A stretch of DNA of 64,000 nt from Diplonema papillatum (lineage: Eukaryota; Euglenozoa; Diplonemea; Diplonemida; Diplonemidae), in contig JAPJBO010000029.1 in assembly GCA_030068145.1 (NCBI GenBank), forward strand, positions 496,001 to 560,000, written 5' to 3'. The translations under genes were made by a program, and so were the position numbers. A model generated the notes under the pieces. The model was given only the letters and a program-made list of their open reading frames with translations, was not told the origin of the DNA and ran no database searches. Of the stretch, positions 41,226-52,994 are shown piece by piece (position 1 is the stretch's first letter; every line of letters starts with the position of its first letter).

Positions 41226-43520
41226 CACGAAACACTGAAACTCCAAACCGCGTCAATATTTACGTGCATCTCCTTCCCCTTTACACTTTCCAGCTTTCAC
41301 CCACACCCAATATTCTTGTGCTTTACATGTACCAAAAATCGGGTTTTGGAAGCGTCGTAGTCTCGCAGGGTCCATGCCAAGCGGTGTACTGTTTTTGCCG
41401 GCTCGCCGCCTGATCGGGGCGGTCAACACAAGGCGATGTGCTGGCACGGGCTTGGGCTGTATAGATCGGTGTGGGAGATCGAAACACGAAATAGTGCTGT
41501 GAACAGCAGCAGGGAAAGGAAACCGGATCGCAAAGCTCCACGCTCGTCCCCTGACGCTTCACTGTGAAAAAACGCAACAGGAGGGTCAGGAGTGGGCTTC
41601 GCTCGAGTGCAATCACCAGCTGCACGTTGAGTGTCTGCGCCTGTGGCTGCGTCAGCGAGCTACGAAGTCGCTTCCGATGACATGTCCTGTGTGTCGGACG
41701 CCCGTTTGTCCCAACGCGAACCCTTTGGTATGCTGAACATATTTTTCTCGAAACTGCTTCCTGCTAGAAAACACGCACTTAGCGTGTTTAAGAAAACCTC
41801 CGTGTCTAGAAACACAGCCGGCCAATTTCGTGAAGACACGCCTTCAGCGTTCTGGACTATTTTCTTTTTGTACAAGCACCTGCTTTGCAGGAAATGCTTG
41901 AGGGCCACTTGCGAAGATCAAAGCATGCTGATAACTTCCCACTATCGCAACAATATTTTCAAGATCAAAAAGGAGGTAGATGTGCTGTAGCCCACACGAA
42001 ACACAGGTAAATCTGGGTTTAGTGGCGAGCGTAAACAACCAACCAGCTCAGTCAGAATCCCCTGTCTCGTGGAAATGCCTGCCGTTATTTTGTCGTGGCC
42101 TACCAGCATGGCAGTATCTGCCAAAAGGGACCTGTCAAAAGGGGAGGGGTGTATGAGAGCGGGTCTTTTTTCTGCAGCTTACATACACAACGACAGAAGT
42201 TAGAGGGCGCAGGTGAGGATGTCGTCGTGTCCGTGGATGATGTGGAAACGCCTCCCTTGGGCCCAGCCACCGACGTCGTTACTGGTGGCTGACAGCCACG
42301 CAGCCAAGGCCGGACCGCTTCACTGGAAAGGGAGGTCTTCCATTTCCTGACCGCCTGGCACGTCAGATGCCTGTTGGCGTTCAAGTTCGCAATCATTGCA
42401 ACATCCGCACCTCCTTGGACCGTCCAAGCTTTGTTGCGAGAATTTCGCACATCGGATCGATCAGGATCGTTCCGATGAGAATGCCGGACCGTAGTGATCA
42501 GCTCTCGGCTCGCGATGCAGACCTAGTGGTCACATTACGTTTCGGAATGTGACCCGTATGAGTGTGTATAACCTTAGACTGACTGCAACTTGTTGTTGTG
42601 TCAAATGGAGGTGCTATTCGTGGTTGGGACCACAATTGATCTGTCCACGGTCTTAATTGAAACACGTGTTGTCGAGGAGCTGCAAATCTGTCTGGCGAGC
42701 TCTATTTCCTGATGAATCCAGCCCACGTTTCTGCAAGAAAAATAAAAAAAGCAAAAATGAAAAAAAAAAGGAAAACAAAGCAAGCAAATAAACAAAGTTG
42801 TCCGACGTATATCGTCGACCGCACAAAAGACACCAATCTGTACGTCCATACGGGATGGTCGGAACCACGAAGCGACCTTTCGAGGCGGTACACAGCTTTT
42901 GTTGAACTAGCACCTGCTTGCACGATAGGAAATGCGTTGTTGACCACACGAAACAGAAGGTTTCCAAGAATGCCAGAAGATTACAATCGCGGAAGACCTA
43001 GCCACATTTCAGGACATAAATTGTCCAAAGTAGGCACTAAGGACGTTAGAAACTGTTCTACAGAAACAAGCTCAGGTCCTGACATGACTGAAGAATTGCT
43101 CATTATAAACCTGTACAATTTTGTCGGAAGACGTGTTGCAAGAGGATCTCGGCCGCCGAAAGTTGACAGATGTGTGTATTTGTGTCGGGCGTATGTTCAA
43201 CAAAAAACTCTACTACAAACAACAAAGGGGGAGGAACGGCGATTTATCACTGTTCGACGAATGCAACACCCGAACCGAACGGTACAAACCTGCGCAGAAA
43301 GGAACCAATCACCGTTCCTGCAGACCGCAGGCCGTTTCACACACACTGCCTCGTGTACGGATGACCCTCGCAGATACCGACAGAGCAGTGGGAGAAAACC
43401 CGACTAACAGGCTATCGCCTGGTGACTTGCCCAGCAGCAACATACGAGCTGATGTCCAAAAGAGAAGCGCAGGTGTCGTCCAGTGTTGGGACGTCGCCTT
43501 ACACGCGGAAGATTGTCGGT
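41226..43520. other. Gene-poor stretch
   Basis: No gene can be supported. The 116-codon minus ORF at 42100-42450 is followed by a good GTATGTAAG splice-donor-like string and could be an exon, but shows no domain. 41870-42040 is dispersed repeat family F. The plus ORFs at 42712-43407 and 43121-43522 are low in domain signal. Confidence 0.4.
41870..42040 (+). repeat. Dispersed repeat family F, copy 1
   Basis: TTGTACAAGCACCTGCTTTG, then AGCCCACACGAAACACAGGT and GGTTTAGTGGCGAGCGTAAAC. Its counterpart at 59070-59198 is interrupted after GCGAGCGTAA by the left end of X2, so this copy shows the uninterrupted sequence there (GCGAGCGTAAACAACCAACC). Confidence 0.8.
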
Positions 43521-43613
43521 AGTGGGACTATCGGATATTCCCCGGAGAGATGGTCCCTGCACTCTATCTTAACGTGCGCTCTCTCTCTCTCTCACTCTCT
43601 CTCCCTCTCTCTC
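43521..43613 (+). mobile_element. SINE copy (body and CT tail), diverged
   Basis: AGTGGGACTATCGGATATTC, GAGAGATGGTCCCTGCACTC and an interrupted CT tail match the SINE at 10161-10310, including the AGTGGG start lost in the other truncated copies. The tRNA head is absent. Confidence 0.75.
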
Positions 43614-44425
43614 AAAACTGTTCGATACTGCAGCAGACGACCTCAGGCTTGGAAGTAACGCCAGGTCAGGTAGTCTGCAAAAATGCGGAAGACCATCAGA
43701 ACACTTTGGCAAACACCAGTACGCCGCTCCTGAACGCAACCGGGTGCGGACACCTTATCTTGAGCGGATCCTTTTGGTTCATGAAGATCCCAGTGCTTAT
43801 GCTCGGTGCATTCAGATCCGTGTGGTCCGTGTACTTAAAAGTTCCCAATGCTTATGCTCTCGTTGGGTGGTAGACCTGGCAACCTGGAAAACCCCTGACA
43901 CACACGCTCTTCTGTCGGGTTCGCCTCATATGTCCGTGGCTGGACCGAAACACGGTGTGCGACCAATGCGGTGTTGCCATTACAAGCATGTTCTTCTAAT
44001 GCCCCCTCAATCCCATAAGGTAGGTAGGTAGGTGCTACGGGAGTATCTGGCAACCGCTGCTAATCCGACTCACATGGACAGCTCCAAAACAAAGAAGACA
44101 GCGAAATGATCGTGGCCTTTCAAGGTTTTGCTTTGTAGAACATCTTTACAAACCTGGTACAACAACAAACCATGGCCTTCAGTGGTGCAAGCACCACGCG
44201 CTCTTTTAATCAAACAAGTTTTCCCTTGCCCTACCAGGCTACCGTACCCTACCGTGCCCTGCTTCTTCTAAGCAGGGGGTAGAGTGGTGCTACATCACAG
44301 CACTGTCAACCTCTAAACCCCTACAGTTACGACAACTGTACGGTTCAGGGGTGGAAGGTTTGTTCGATTGAGCGAGACCTAAAAGCTAGTGTGGACACGA
44401 CCCCCTCCCCACCCCTCCACCCAGA

Positions 44426-44975
44426 CTCACACCGCAGTCCTGTCTGCAGACACTCAGGTTCCGCGCTGATGATGGTCCGCCTTATGTGTCCGTGGCTTAA
44501 AGGACCGAAACACGGCGCAGACGGGACCAGTGCGGTGTTGAGCACATACCCATTTCAAGCACGTTCTTGCAATCCCCAGGGTACTTCGCGTAACGCGACT
44601 TGCTGCCCTCAGCACGCAGGATTACTTCCTCGCACTCTTTTTCCTTTTGGAACTTCAACCATTGGTGCTGCACACGGCAACCCCATGTCCACTGTGCTCT
44701 GCGGAGTTTACTTCGCAGATTGCCACCGTAAAAAGAAGACAAGTCAGTGCTGCCTAGCGAGTCGCAGTCACCATCAGGGCGAGGGCCCTGAGTTTTTTAG
44801 CTGATTGCTCAGACCCGGTTGTAGGGGCCTTCTCCCCGTGACGGATTCTACACTCAGGTTCCGCTGATGATGGTCCGCCTTATGTGTCCGTGGCATAAAT
44901 GGCCGAAACACGGCGCAGACGGGACCAGTGCGGTGTTGAGCACATACCCATTCCAAACACGTTCTTGCAATCCAC
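44426..44975 (+). repeat. Dispersed repeat family E, one full and one partial copy
   Basis: The full unit (44426-44820) runs from GACTCACACCGCAGTCCTG through GGTCCGCCTTATGTGTCCGT and GGGACCAGTGCGGTGTTGAG to CGCAGATTGCCACCGTAAAA. A partial second unit follows at 44850-44975. The same pair recurs at 57046-57450 and 57550-57705 with more than 95 percent agreement by eye. The short ORFs inside are not conserved with other families. Confidence 0.85.
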
Positions 44976-45481
44976 CCACCGGACGCCGTTAATCGGTGCG
45001 ATCAACAAACAAGCCTGTGTCAGTTCTTGCGGTTGTCTTTGTCTTCAACGTGTTTTCAACTCGTTCTGCATCTCTTTTGAACTAACCGTGCGGTTGCGAA
45101 GGTGCGCGTAGATGTGTTGACTAAGCGTCTGTTTTGAGTGTAAGTGAAAGTTGTACACTGCAGGTGTAAGTGGGGTATAAGTGTATTGCCGGTCCACCTG
45201 TCCTGGAACTCTAACGGGTTGCCTGGCGCTATTCTTCACAAGCGCCTCAATCACGAACAGGCAACGAGGAGTCACCTGAGACTGTGGCCGAGTGACTAGT
45301 GCAGACCATCGCTATAGATTTTCTCTCTTACATGTAAACGTTTGTGCAACTGTTGATGATTCATTGTACATTACCAGAATCACGTGAACAAACACAAACC
45401 CAAACACTTACACTTACGCTTCCACTTACACCTACCTTGTGTACACAAACTTGTGTAGTATTGAAGAAAAAGGCCGCCTGG

Positions 45482-45672
45482 TCCAGGAACGTGACGGTCA
45501 ACCACAGCTTGCAAAGCTTGAGTCGGAGGCAGCACAGTGCCACAACCCCGTTCCGCTCTGCCCTGTGGCTGACCGTCTCGACGAGCTTGTGTTCAGCGCA
45601 AGCGCCAAGCCCCAAGGTGCGCCACGCCATGATGCTTTAGTTTGGGAAATCGGTAGCCACTTGACCCGTAGG
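45482..45672 (-). repeat. Dispersed repeat family D, copy 2
   Basis: Inverted relative to 8766-8960. CAACCACAGCTTGCAAAGCT, CCAAGGTGCGCCACGCC and TTTGGGAAATCGGTAGCCAC are shared. Confidence 0.75.
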
Positions 45673-46534
45673 CCCGTGGCTCTGTTTGCTTTGCGGTCGT
45701 TTGTGTAGTATTGAAAAAATGAATGCGTCTTCTTGCTCAGACCGATTTTGTTCTTATATTTTCTCCTGTTTCAAACATATGGGGATGAATAGCTTACCGC
45801 CCGCCACAGGCAGCATTTTCCCCCAGGAAACCTCTCCTTTTCTTTGTTGAAAGCAAAGCAACACATCACTTCTTCTTCCCGAGTTCTGCGCGCGCTGCAT
45901 CGCCTCCGTAATGTGCCGGTGTGCGTTCCGTACCTCATCCCATGGTAGATAACTAAAAAAGACCTCCAGTACCACCGCGGAAACAGAGACCAGCAGTGAA
46001 GACGACTTACGATGTCCCCACTGCCACACACGCACAACAACAACCGGCCTCAAACTGAAGGGAAAACAAGGATTACGGACGCACCTACGTTACTGCAAGA
46101 AGAAACCAACCAGAACGAAGTCACAAGCAGAAACAACGCTGCGAAGCACCACCCAGAAACGAGAGAGATGTCCCTGACTGCCACAGCGACGGACGAACCG
46201 TGGGGAAACCACTCTTCAAAAGTCTACGACACCATAAGCCCTGGTGCAAAAAGAAGCACTGTAAACAACGCACAGCAACGACGACTCCATCAGACGAATA
46301 ACCTCACTAACCACGGGTACCCAGTGTGTCCAGAGTGCCTTAACTGTGACGAGCAACGAACAGTTTTACCCTGCAAATCTACCCAAAAAAAACCTTATTT
46401 TAGGACGGAAACAACCCGCACCACGTGAAGCACCGCAAGTGCCGCGAAATCCAAGCACCACACTGCGAGAAAATACATATAAACGCGGACAACAGACCGG
46501 TACGGGCTACAAGGCAACCCCTGCTCAACTTGTA

Positions 46535-46745
46535 GAACGTGGGGGGCCCAAGACTACACTCCACGAAGGAATGTACTTGGTGTCGGTCACAAACAGTCCC
46601 GGACATGGCTAGCCATAACCCATAACGAAAGCGTGCACTAAATATACACCCCGTAACCATATAGCCCTTTTTTGCTCTAAGAGAACCCATTCATGAACGG
46701 TCACACGGAGACCCTAAAACCCCGGAATTTCAAGCGAACTTTAAC
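46535..46745 (-). repeat. Dispersed repeat family C, copy 3 (inverted)
   Basis: Reverse complement of 5095-5300 over about 200 bp, for example ACTCCACGAAGGAATGTACT and GAACCCATTCATGAACGGTC. Confidence 0.8.
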
Positions 46746-49255
46746 TCTAAAAACCACTCCTGGGGTCGTCGTCAGAACTCGCACCTCTCTCTCTCTCTTT
46801 CTCCAAAATGAAAGCGAGAATGTGGAGTAAGTCCTGATTATTAGGGTCACGCTTTCTGGGGTAAATAATTGCCCTCTGGTCGGTGGTCTTTTTTTCATTT
46901 GCGAGCCCCTGCTAGCGTCCCGCGCCAGAGTGTGGTGACTCGTCTGAAGACATGACCTTACAGACACCGCTGGCTATTGTTCGAGACCCACACGCAAGAT
47001 GATCTTGTGCGCCTCATGAGTTTGTAGGACTACTGATTGTCTTGTTTCAAGCCAAATGAGTGCTAGTCCCCGCAATGACAAACGAGGTGCGTGGTGTGTA
47101 GTACTGCAGCGCCCCCAAAAGCAGGAGGACATCTTCCTCACACTGCAACCAATAGAGCTGAGCACGGCAACCCCACTGTCCGCTGTGCTCTGCAAAGTTT
47201 ACTTCGCAGATTGCCACCGGGCCCGCCTTGCGTGCGTTGCTTGAAGGACGAAACCACGGTGCTTATGGGACCAATGCGGTATTTAGCACAAAACCACTCC
47301 AAGCACGTTCTTGCAATCTCCCCCCGAACAAAGAATGGGGTGCGCAGTGCGCTCCACCACGGTAGAAAAAGAGAGAACAAAGAGAGAACTAAGGGGCTGG
47401 CGGATACATTCCTCGTTACGGAGTCTTGTACACCTTTGCTATCTCATTTCTTTTTCAAAGAAAACTTGATGTTAGCATCAATCATGCATGAGCATAGCTC
47501 TGCCGAAACATTAAACCAAGATTCTTCCTCGTCGATTCAGTAGTTGTAGAACGGGGTACTGAGGCTACCCCCCCAGAGACGCATTGGACTAGAGTCAAAC
47601 GCAACAGGGTCTTCTTTCCCCGCTGACAGTTTCAAGTCCGTTCCCTTGACTGCTGTTTCGCCAGATAGTAGGTAGGGACAGAAGGAATCTCATTGGCTCA
47701 AGTCTTAGGTTTTATCCGGTCGCCGTTAGTAACAGCAAGCTGCTTGCCCAAAGTTGTCTTAGAAAAAACGAAAAGCAAATCAGAACGTAAAGTAAAACGA
47801 ACCCAAAAACGAAAAACACTTCTACGGTATACTACCGGGTATAGGGCTTGCCAGACGCTTTGTTTTGGTGTATGCGTGTTGATCAACTATCCAACCTGTC
47901 TTTGCCCAAGAAAGACATGACGGAAGTATTGGTGCAGATTGTGTGTGTTGCTGAAAATCAGCAAAGGTGGCCGGTATTTCGCGCAAGCGTCCTGCTGCCC
48001 TCCGCACACACACGCTAAGGAACCCCGCTGATATCCCGTCCTCAGCCAATCCTTTTCCCGAAGTCATGGATCCAGTATGTCGGCTTCCCTTAGCTACATT
48101 GTTCTGTCGGCCAGAGGCTTTAGCCTAGGAGACTCAGCAAGCCAGCCGTAGAAGCACATTACAACCGAACCGACGAGAACACCGTGAACCTTCTTTGACC
48201 TTCCTCCCCAGAACCAGTGCTCTAAAAGGGTACTTCGCGCAATCATCCTGCTGCCTTCGACACGTTGGCGTTACTGCCACGCCTAACAAACTCTGACGAC
48301 AGCCGTTTGGAGCACACACAAGGCGGACAAGCTCCTTGGTTGTCCCTCTGCCGCCTTTTCCGCCCCTTTTTGCGCGGGTCAGGCACCTTTGGACCGGAGT
48401 TTACTCTATGCCTTTGTCCATGGGTCAAAAGAGTCATTGCAGGTGTTTTGTTTGTCATTCGGAGTCGAAGCATAGAAAGCAGCAAAGTACGTTTCAGACA
48501 AAGCGCTCAAAAATAGTTTCAAAAGGCCCGAAGCGAGCTAGGGTCGCAATGATCCAGCGAATCAGGGATAAAAGCCGTTTCGAAATAGCGACAGCGGAAA
48601 GAACAAGAATTATGAGATAAAAGGTGAAGCAGCGAACCAGCGGTTTAGGATTATGCCTACCCTGGCTTACTGGGGAAAAAGAAGAGAAAACGCAATGTCC
48701 CCTCGCTGCCAGGCTTTTTTGTTCCTATCTCAGCAAGCGTTCGTTCTTTGTTGTGCTAACAGTGCGTTGCTGGTATCAGAAGTTAGTAGTTGGCAACATA
48801 CTACGTAAAGCTTACCGAAGCATGCGAGTTAGCTCGTGCTACAAACGAAAAAGCAGAAACACAAAATGCCGGAAGGCAAATTGCGGAAGGGACAGGGGGA
48901 GGAGGAGTAGAAAGATTCTGGATTAAGTACGATGCCGTGCCTATGGGGTATGCGACCATCTGTGACCAACAGGGACCTCTAACAAGAATGAACTGGGGGT
49001 TCTTATGCTCAACAGAAGGCTTCGTGGAAGGATGTGGGCCTCATCCGGCCTCAAGAATACGGGCATCGGTCGCATGCCCCACGGTGCATCGTACTTCACC
49101 TGTCTCTTTTTGCCACCCCGTCCCGTTCCCCCTCTTGGCGCATCATTCCATGTGTACCGCTTGCTATTGAGCCCGAGTATTGCTCGTTACACGCCCGAGA
49201 CGAGCACGATGCCAAACCACCCGGGGCAGAATTCTGGAATGACGGCGGGGTGAAC

Positions 49256-49549
49256 ATGCACAGCGCGGCTAGTGTAACGGACAGGGCGAAGTCGAGAAGC
49301 AATTTGTTGGACAGGCGCGTCCCCGCAGCGTCTCCGGTGCTGATTCTCGTTGTTTTGTGGACGGTGCTCGGCGTGCCGCTGGCGTGTATCGGTTGTTGGT
49401 TCGCTTTTTCCACGCGCAAGCTCAGCAACGCCAGTCTCGCCCTCGACGGCTACCTCCACTACGCTTTCTTCGTTCCCCTGTCGCTACCTGTTTTCGTTGT
49501 GCTCTCGTACTTCAGTTGGATCGGCCGCAAGTACTTCGTTCACAACTGA
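49256..49549 (+). CDS. PIGY: PIG-Y, GPI-GlcNAc transferase subunit
   Basis: A 97-residue protein from the ATG at 49256; the frame is open further upstream, but this start gives the family's usual short cytosolic N-terminus. Two transmembrane helices are visible: about residues 24-48 (SPVLILVVLWTVLGVPLACI) and 68-88 (YAFFVPLSLPVFVVLSYFSW), ending in WIGRKYFVHN. Human PIG-Y has the same two-helix layout and ends WTWMGIKLFRHN, a distinctive match. PIG-Y is a small subunit of the GPI-N-acetylglucosaminyltransferase complex in the ER membrane, which adds GlcNAc to phosphatidylinositol, the first step of GPI-anchor synthesis. It is slightly longer than the human form (71 residues). No intron is seen within the frame. 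Confidence 0.8.
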   Translation: MHSAASVTDRAKSRSNLLDRRVPAASPVLILVVLWTVLGVPLACIGCWFAFSTRKLSNASLALDGYLHYAFFVPLSLPVFVVLSYFSWIGRKYFVHN

Positions 49550-49958
49550 TGAGCAGCCGTCCGTGACCTTCAGGGACACGCCATGCTGCACCTTTCTTCC
49601 ATGCCCAGCATGCGCGTTCCAAGTTTGCTAGCCGTTGATTGGTTTTGTTGTAAACGATGGAACAGTCCGGAGTCAGCAGGCGTGGCTTGCGCGGAGCCGG
49701 TGCCACGGGTACAGGGCAGAGTGTCATTACTCTCCGGCCCGTGCGACAGCCCCGCATGATGGATAGAGCGACTTATTTGTGCATTCGCTTCGAAACCTCG
49801 CAGAGAGCCTAAGACTGCGCGAGAGTTGAAGTGCTCAATCGTGTGAGAAGCGCTGCACACTTCTGCGAATGTGGTCACATTTGCCTCGCGTTCGTCGTTC
49901 AAGCCGCAACTGATCGCAAAAGCTGAGAGGTCTCGCTGTACTAGAATCTTTTCGTCGC

Positions 49959-51032
49959 ATGCTCTCATTTCCGACGAGCGGCATGCCGAGAAGCTACAGT
50001 TGCAAGGCGATACCCTGTGTTCTTCACAGGGTGAGTGGCTACTTTACCGGAACACCCGCCAGAACACCAAGCCCACGTATCAGCTCGCTGTCTGAGGTGT
50101 CGACTTTCCGCGACTCTGCACGTTGCAACTGCTTCTGGAGTATTTTGTCGCCTTTGTCGTTATCGTCCGAATTCAGACCTTCCTACCCCTATCCTTTGCT
50201 GCACCGAATCGCTTGCCGCTGCTGTCACGATACATCGCACGCCCCAGCCCTCAGTGGCCGCCCTTCGCGAGTACGGCAAGCCGAGAAAACCCGCTGCGCA
50301 TACAATGCCGCAATGGCAATCTGTGCTACCCCTGCGGCGAGGACACACAGCTTCTTCAACTGTACCCTGCGACCCACAGAGGGGGCAGTGCGATCGAACA
50401 CCTGTCATCTCGTCACTGGCACTGGCAGCATCGCCGTGAACCTAAAAACCGGGTATTTCTGTAGTCGTTTTCATCCTGTGTTGCCAACGTGTTCACAATT
50501 CATACACTGTGGTAGGCCTCGCCGCTTTTACCATGCCGTGGAACTCGCCGAGAAGCACCGACAGAGGGTGTGGCACTCGTTTACAACGGGCAACTACAGC
50601 AACAACGGTCTCCAGGCGTGGAAAACACAAAGGGGAAGAGAGGGGGTGGAGACGATGATACGCGTAGGGGGGAACTCTGCGTGGATTCAAGGCGATGCTG
50701 TGTGCCTCGGCTGTGGGATGGTTGCGGAGCTGGTCGGCGTGCCGAAGGTCGAGAGCGGAAGCCACGAGCTTTGCACCAGTGCCTGCAGAGAGGTGCTGCA
50801 GAAGGTCTGCATGCGCCACGACTTTCTGGCCGCGAAAGTGAAGGAGTTGCAGGATCGCATCCGCAATCCGACCAATCAACTGGTTCCGGAATCCACCTAC
50901 CCTTCGTCGTACCAACCAACAAAGTACGAAGCACCTCCTGGTATGTCTTTCTTCACTTTACATATTGGGTTTCGCTACCAACCACCACCCACCATGAGTG
51001 TACTCTACGGTATGCGCGCCGACCACGGGTAG
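49959..51032 (+). CDS. Hypothetical Cys-rich protein
   Basis: A 357-codon frame beginning near the end of the PIG-Y flank. The first 180 residues are Ser/Pro/Cys-rich and weakly coding-like. Residues about 180-310 look more protein-like (ELAEKHRQRVWHSFTTGNYS, then CLGCGMVAELVGV and CTSACREVLQKVC, then a helical VKELQDRIRN). The competing frame at 50123-50464 starts with a hydrophobic stretch (MQLLLEYFVAFVVIVRIQTF) that could be a signal peptide, so the true structure may be two or more exons. No family recognised. Confidence 0.3.
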   Translation: MLSFPTSGMPRSYSCKAIPCVLHRVSGYFTGTPARTPSPRISSLSEVSTFRDSARCNCFWSILSPLSLSSEFRPSYPYPLLHRIACRCCHDTSHAPALSGRPSRVRQAEKTRCAYNAAMAICATPAARTHSFFNCTLRPTEGAVRSNTCHLVTGTGSIAVNLKTGYFCSRFHPVLPTCSQFIHCGRPRRFYHAVELAEKHRQRVWHSFTTGNYSNNGLQAWKTQRGREGVETMIRVGGNSAWIQGDAVCLGCGMVAELVGVPKVESGSHELCTSACREVLQKVCMRHDFLAAKVKELQDRIRNPTNQLVPESTYPSSYQPTKYEAPPGMSFFTLHIGFRYQPPPTMSVLYGMRADHG

Positions 51033-51246
51033 GTAGGTAGCCGAACTCTGTTTGGACGAAGAGCCCGCGAGAACTCGGCACAATTTGGCAAGAACCCCGA
51101 ACGAATCCGGTACCAACCAAGCAAAACTTGAAACTGATCACCCCAAGCCATACTAATTTCTGTAGTCGTATATTCTTCTGATAACAAGATCAGGATCTTC
51201 GAAAATTGATACTATTCCGACGAGAAGTGACACTTGTAAGGTATTA

Positions 51247-51437
51247 CCCTTCGCCAACCCGTATATTCACCCTTCGCCAACCCGTATATTCACCCTTCGC
51301 CAACCCGTATATTCACCCTTCGCCAACCCGTATATTCACCCTTCGCCAACCCGTATATTCACCCTTCGCCAACCCGTATATTCACCCTTCGCCAACCCGT
51401 ATATTCACCCTTCGCCAACCCGTATATTCACCCTTCG
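51247..51437 (+). repeat. 23-bp tandem repeat, about 8 units
   Basis: The unit CCCTTCGCCAACCCGTATATTCA (20 bases given: CCCTTCGCCAACCCGTATAT) is repeated about eight times without change, directly upstream of the coiled-coil ORF. Confidence 0.95.
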
Positions 51438-51542
51438 CTCGCAGAAGCCATCCGCTCGCTGCGCGCACCGTCGCAGTACAGCACGTCGGCGGCCCAAACA
51501 ACGACGGACACGACGGCACCGGCGCCGGAGTTGAAGCCGGGG

Positions 51543-52097
51543 ATGGCGGTGTTCGTGCGCGACCGCCCGAGCGATTCTTGGCGGCCGGGCGTCGTGATCA
51601 AGGCCGACGCCGGCAGCCGCCCTTTAGTCAAAGTCGACAAGCTCGGCGAGATGCGCTGGGGCCACGTAGTCCTCGACACCGGCAACGGCCCGCCTCCAAC
51701 CGCACAAGCTTCGTCAGCACCCACCCCTGCTGCGTCGACTGCTACGACGGCGGCGCCACCCGTCGTAGCCCAAGGAACGATCACGACAGCGCTCGATCTG
51801 CTCGACACCACCGACATGCGCGACCTGATCAAGACGATGGGCGACCTGAAAACCAAGGTCGACCGATTGCAGGCTGAAAACACGCGTCTGACGAAGCAGC
51901 TCAACACACTAACGTTGCAGAAAACGGAGCTCGACCACAAGGTCACAGCGGCGGAGAACAGGCGGCAGACGGTCGAGTTTCTCGCGGAGGTGCAAAAAAA
52001 GCAGTCCGACGACCTGAGCCTGAAGGCCAACGAGTCGTGCACCCTCCGCGATGAGAACCACGCCTTGAAAAAGAAGCTGGACGACGCTGAGGTGTGA
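51543..52097 (+). CDS. Coiled-coil protein with integrase-tail-like N-terminal domain
   Basis: A 184-residue ORF counted from the first ATG (51543); the frame is open upstream towards the 23-bp repeat, so the start could be earlier. The first 45 residues (MAVFVRDRPSDSWRPGVV to KLGEMRWGHVV) have the pattern of the small SH3-like domain at the end of Ty3/gypsy-type integrases. After an Ala/Thr/Pro linker, residues about 85-184 form a long coiled coil with Leu/Lys heptads (MGDLKTKVDRLQAENTRLTK, ending ENHALKKKLDDAE). No other integrase part is present, so this is either a host chromatin-type protein with a Tudor/SH3-like fold, or a domain taken over from a retroelement. Function unknown. Confidence 0.5.
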   Translation: MAVFVRDRPSDSWRPGVVIKADAGSRPLVKVDKLGEMRWGHVVLDTGNGPPPTAQASSAPTPAASTATTAAPPVVAQGTITTALDLLDTTDMRDLIKTMGDLKTKVDRLQAENTRLTKQLNTLTLQKTELDHKVTAAENRRQTVEFLAEVQKKQSDDLSLKANESCTLRDENHALKKKLDDAEV

Positions 52098-52913
52098 GCC
52101 CCGTAGTGTCTTTGAAGAAAATAAGATGGGATCCTAGCTTTGAAGCCCACTGGCAGGGCATTAGCTTCCGGTTCTATCCTCCCGGTGAAAGCAACAACAG
52201 GACTTCCTTTCGGGGGAAACCGATCGTTTTCCCCACTGGTACTCAACTGATGGCTACCTGAACCCGGGTGGTGGATGCCCAAAACGCGAAGCGAAACGTC
52301 TGAATGCACTGCCCACCGCCCGGCACCTACCCGAGCGGGAGAAAGCTCACTGCCTGTTAATGAACACGGAGCTTGACTCGAAAGTATCCACAACGTATGG
52401 TAAGATGCGGAAGGCGGAGAGGGGGTTTGGGTAGAGGTTCTAGTGAAAATCATGTGAGGCACGCGACCTGTGGCCTCCAGAACCGAGGCCGAATGGGGAC
52501 CTACTAGGCATTCCTCATTCAAGGAGAATACTTGCAATCATCGATCCTCATCACGACGCACGTTCAAAAGATTTCCCATCCTCTTCAAGATAAGGTAGCC
52601 GGAAGGCTCTCAAACTCGTTTAATGCGTCAGTGTAGTGCGCGTGCAGCCTAGGACACTTAGGAGCATCACAGACCTGCTATTGGCTCGCTCTTCCGCGCT
52701 ATAAGTCGCGCGCAGTCCCCTTCCGGAAAGCCTTTTGCTGAGCATAGAACCCATTCCTCCCCCAAGGTGCTGGCGCACGCAGTGTGCTCCAGCAGCTTGT
52801 GGGGGAGGACTTAAACTGTGCGGTCCATTTTTCGGGTGTGGCACACCCGCGTCGCACCCGCAAGTCCAGTGTGAAATCCGGTGTGACACCCGCAAATCCA
52901 GCGTGAATCCACT
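52098..52913. other. No recognised gene
   Basis: Short ORFs without domains. Near 52835-52915 a short motif (CACCCGCAAGTCCAGTGTGAA, given in part) recurs with variation. Otherwise nothing seen. Confidence 0.45.
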
Positions 52914-52994
52914 GTGATCACCACTGTTTTTGCGGGCCCCCCACCCGGTACTGTTTTTTTTTTTTTTTTTTTGTTGCTTTCCACATGTACTCAG

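Larger units (their letters stand above)
43614..49000. other. Repeat-rich stretch without a recognised gene
   Basis: Contains repeat families C, D and E (listed separately) and a relative of 38140-38185 at 48755-48825. ORFs such as 45754-46053 (minus) and 46012-46428 (plus) show no domain. Partial family E pieces lie at 43925-44000 and 47150-47330. Confidence 0.45.

Noticed and set aside
42712-43407. Lys-rich 231-codon ORF as a gene
   Set aside because: Starts in an A-rich low-complexity tract, overlaps another ORF of similar size, and shows no domain.
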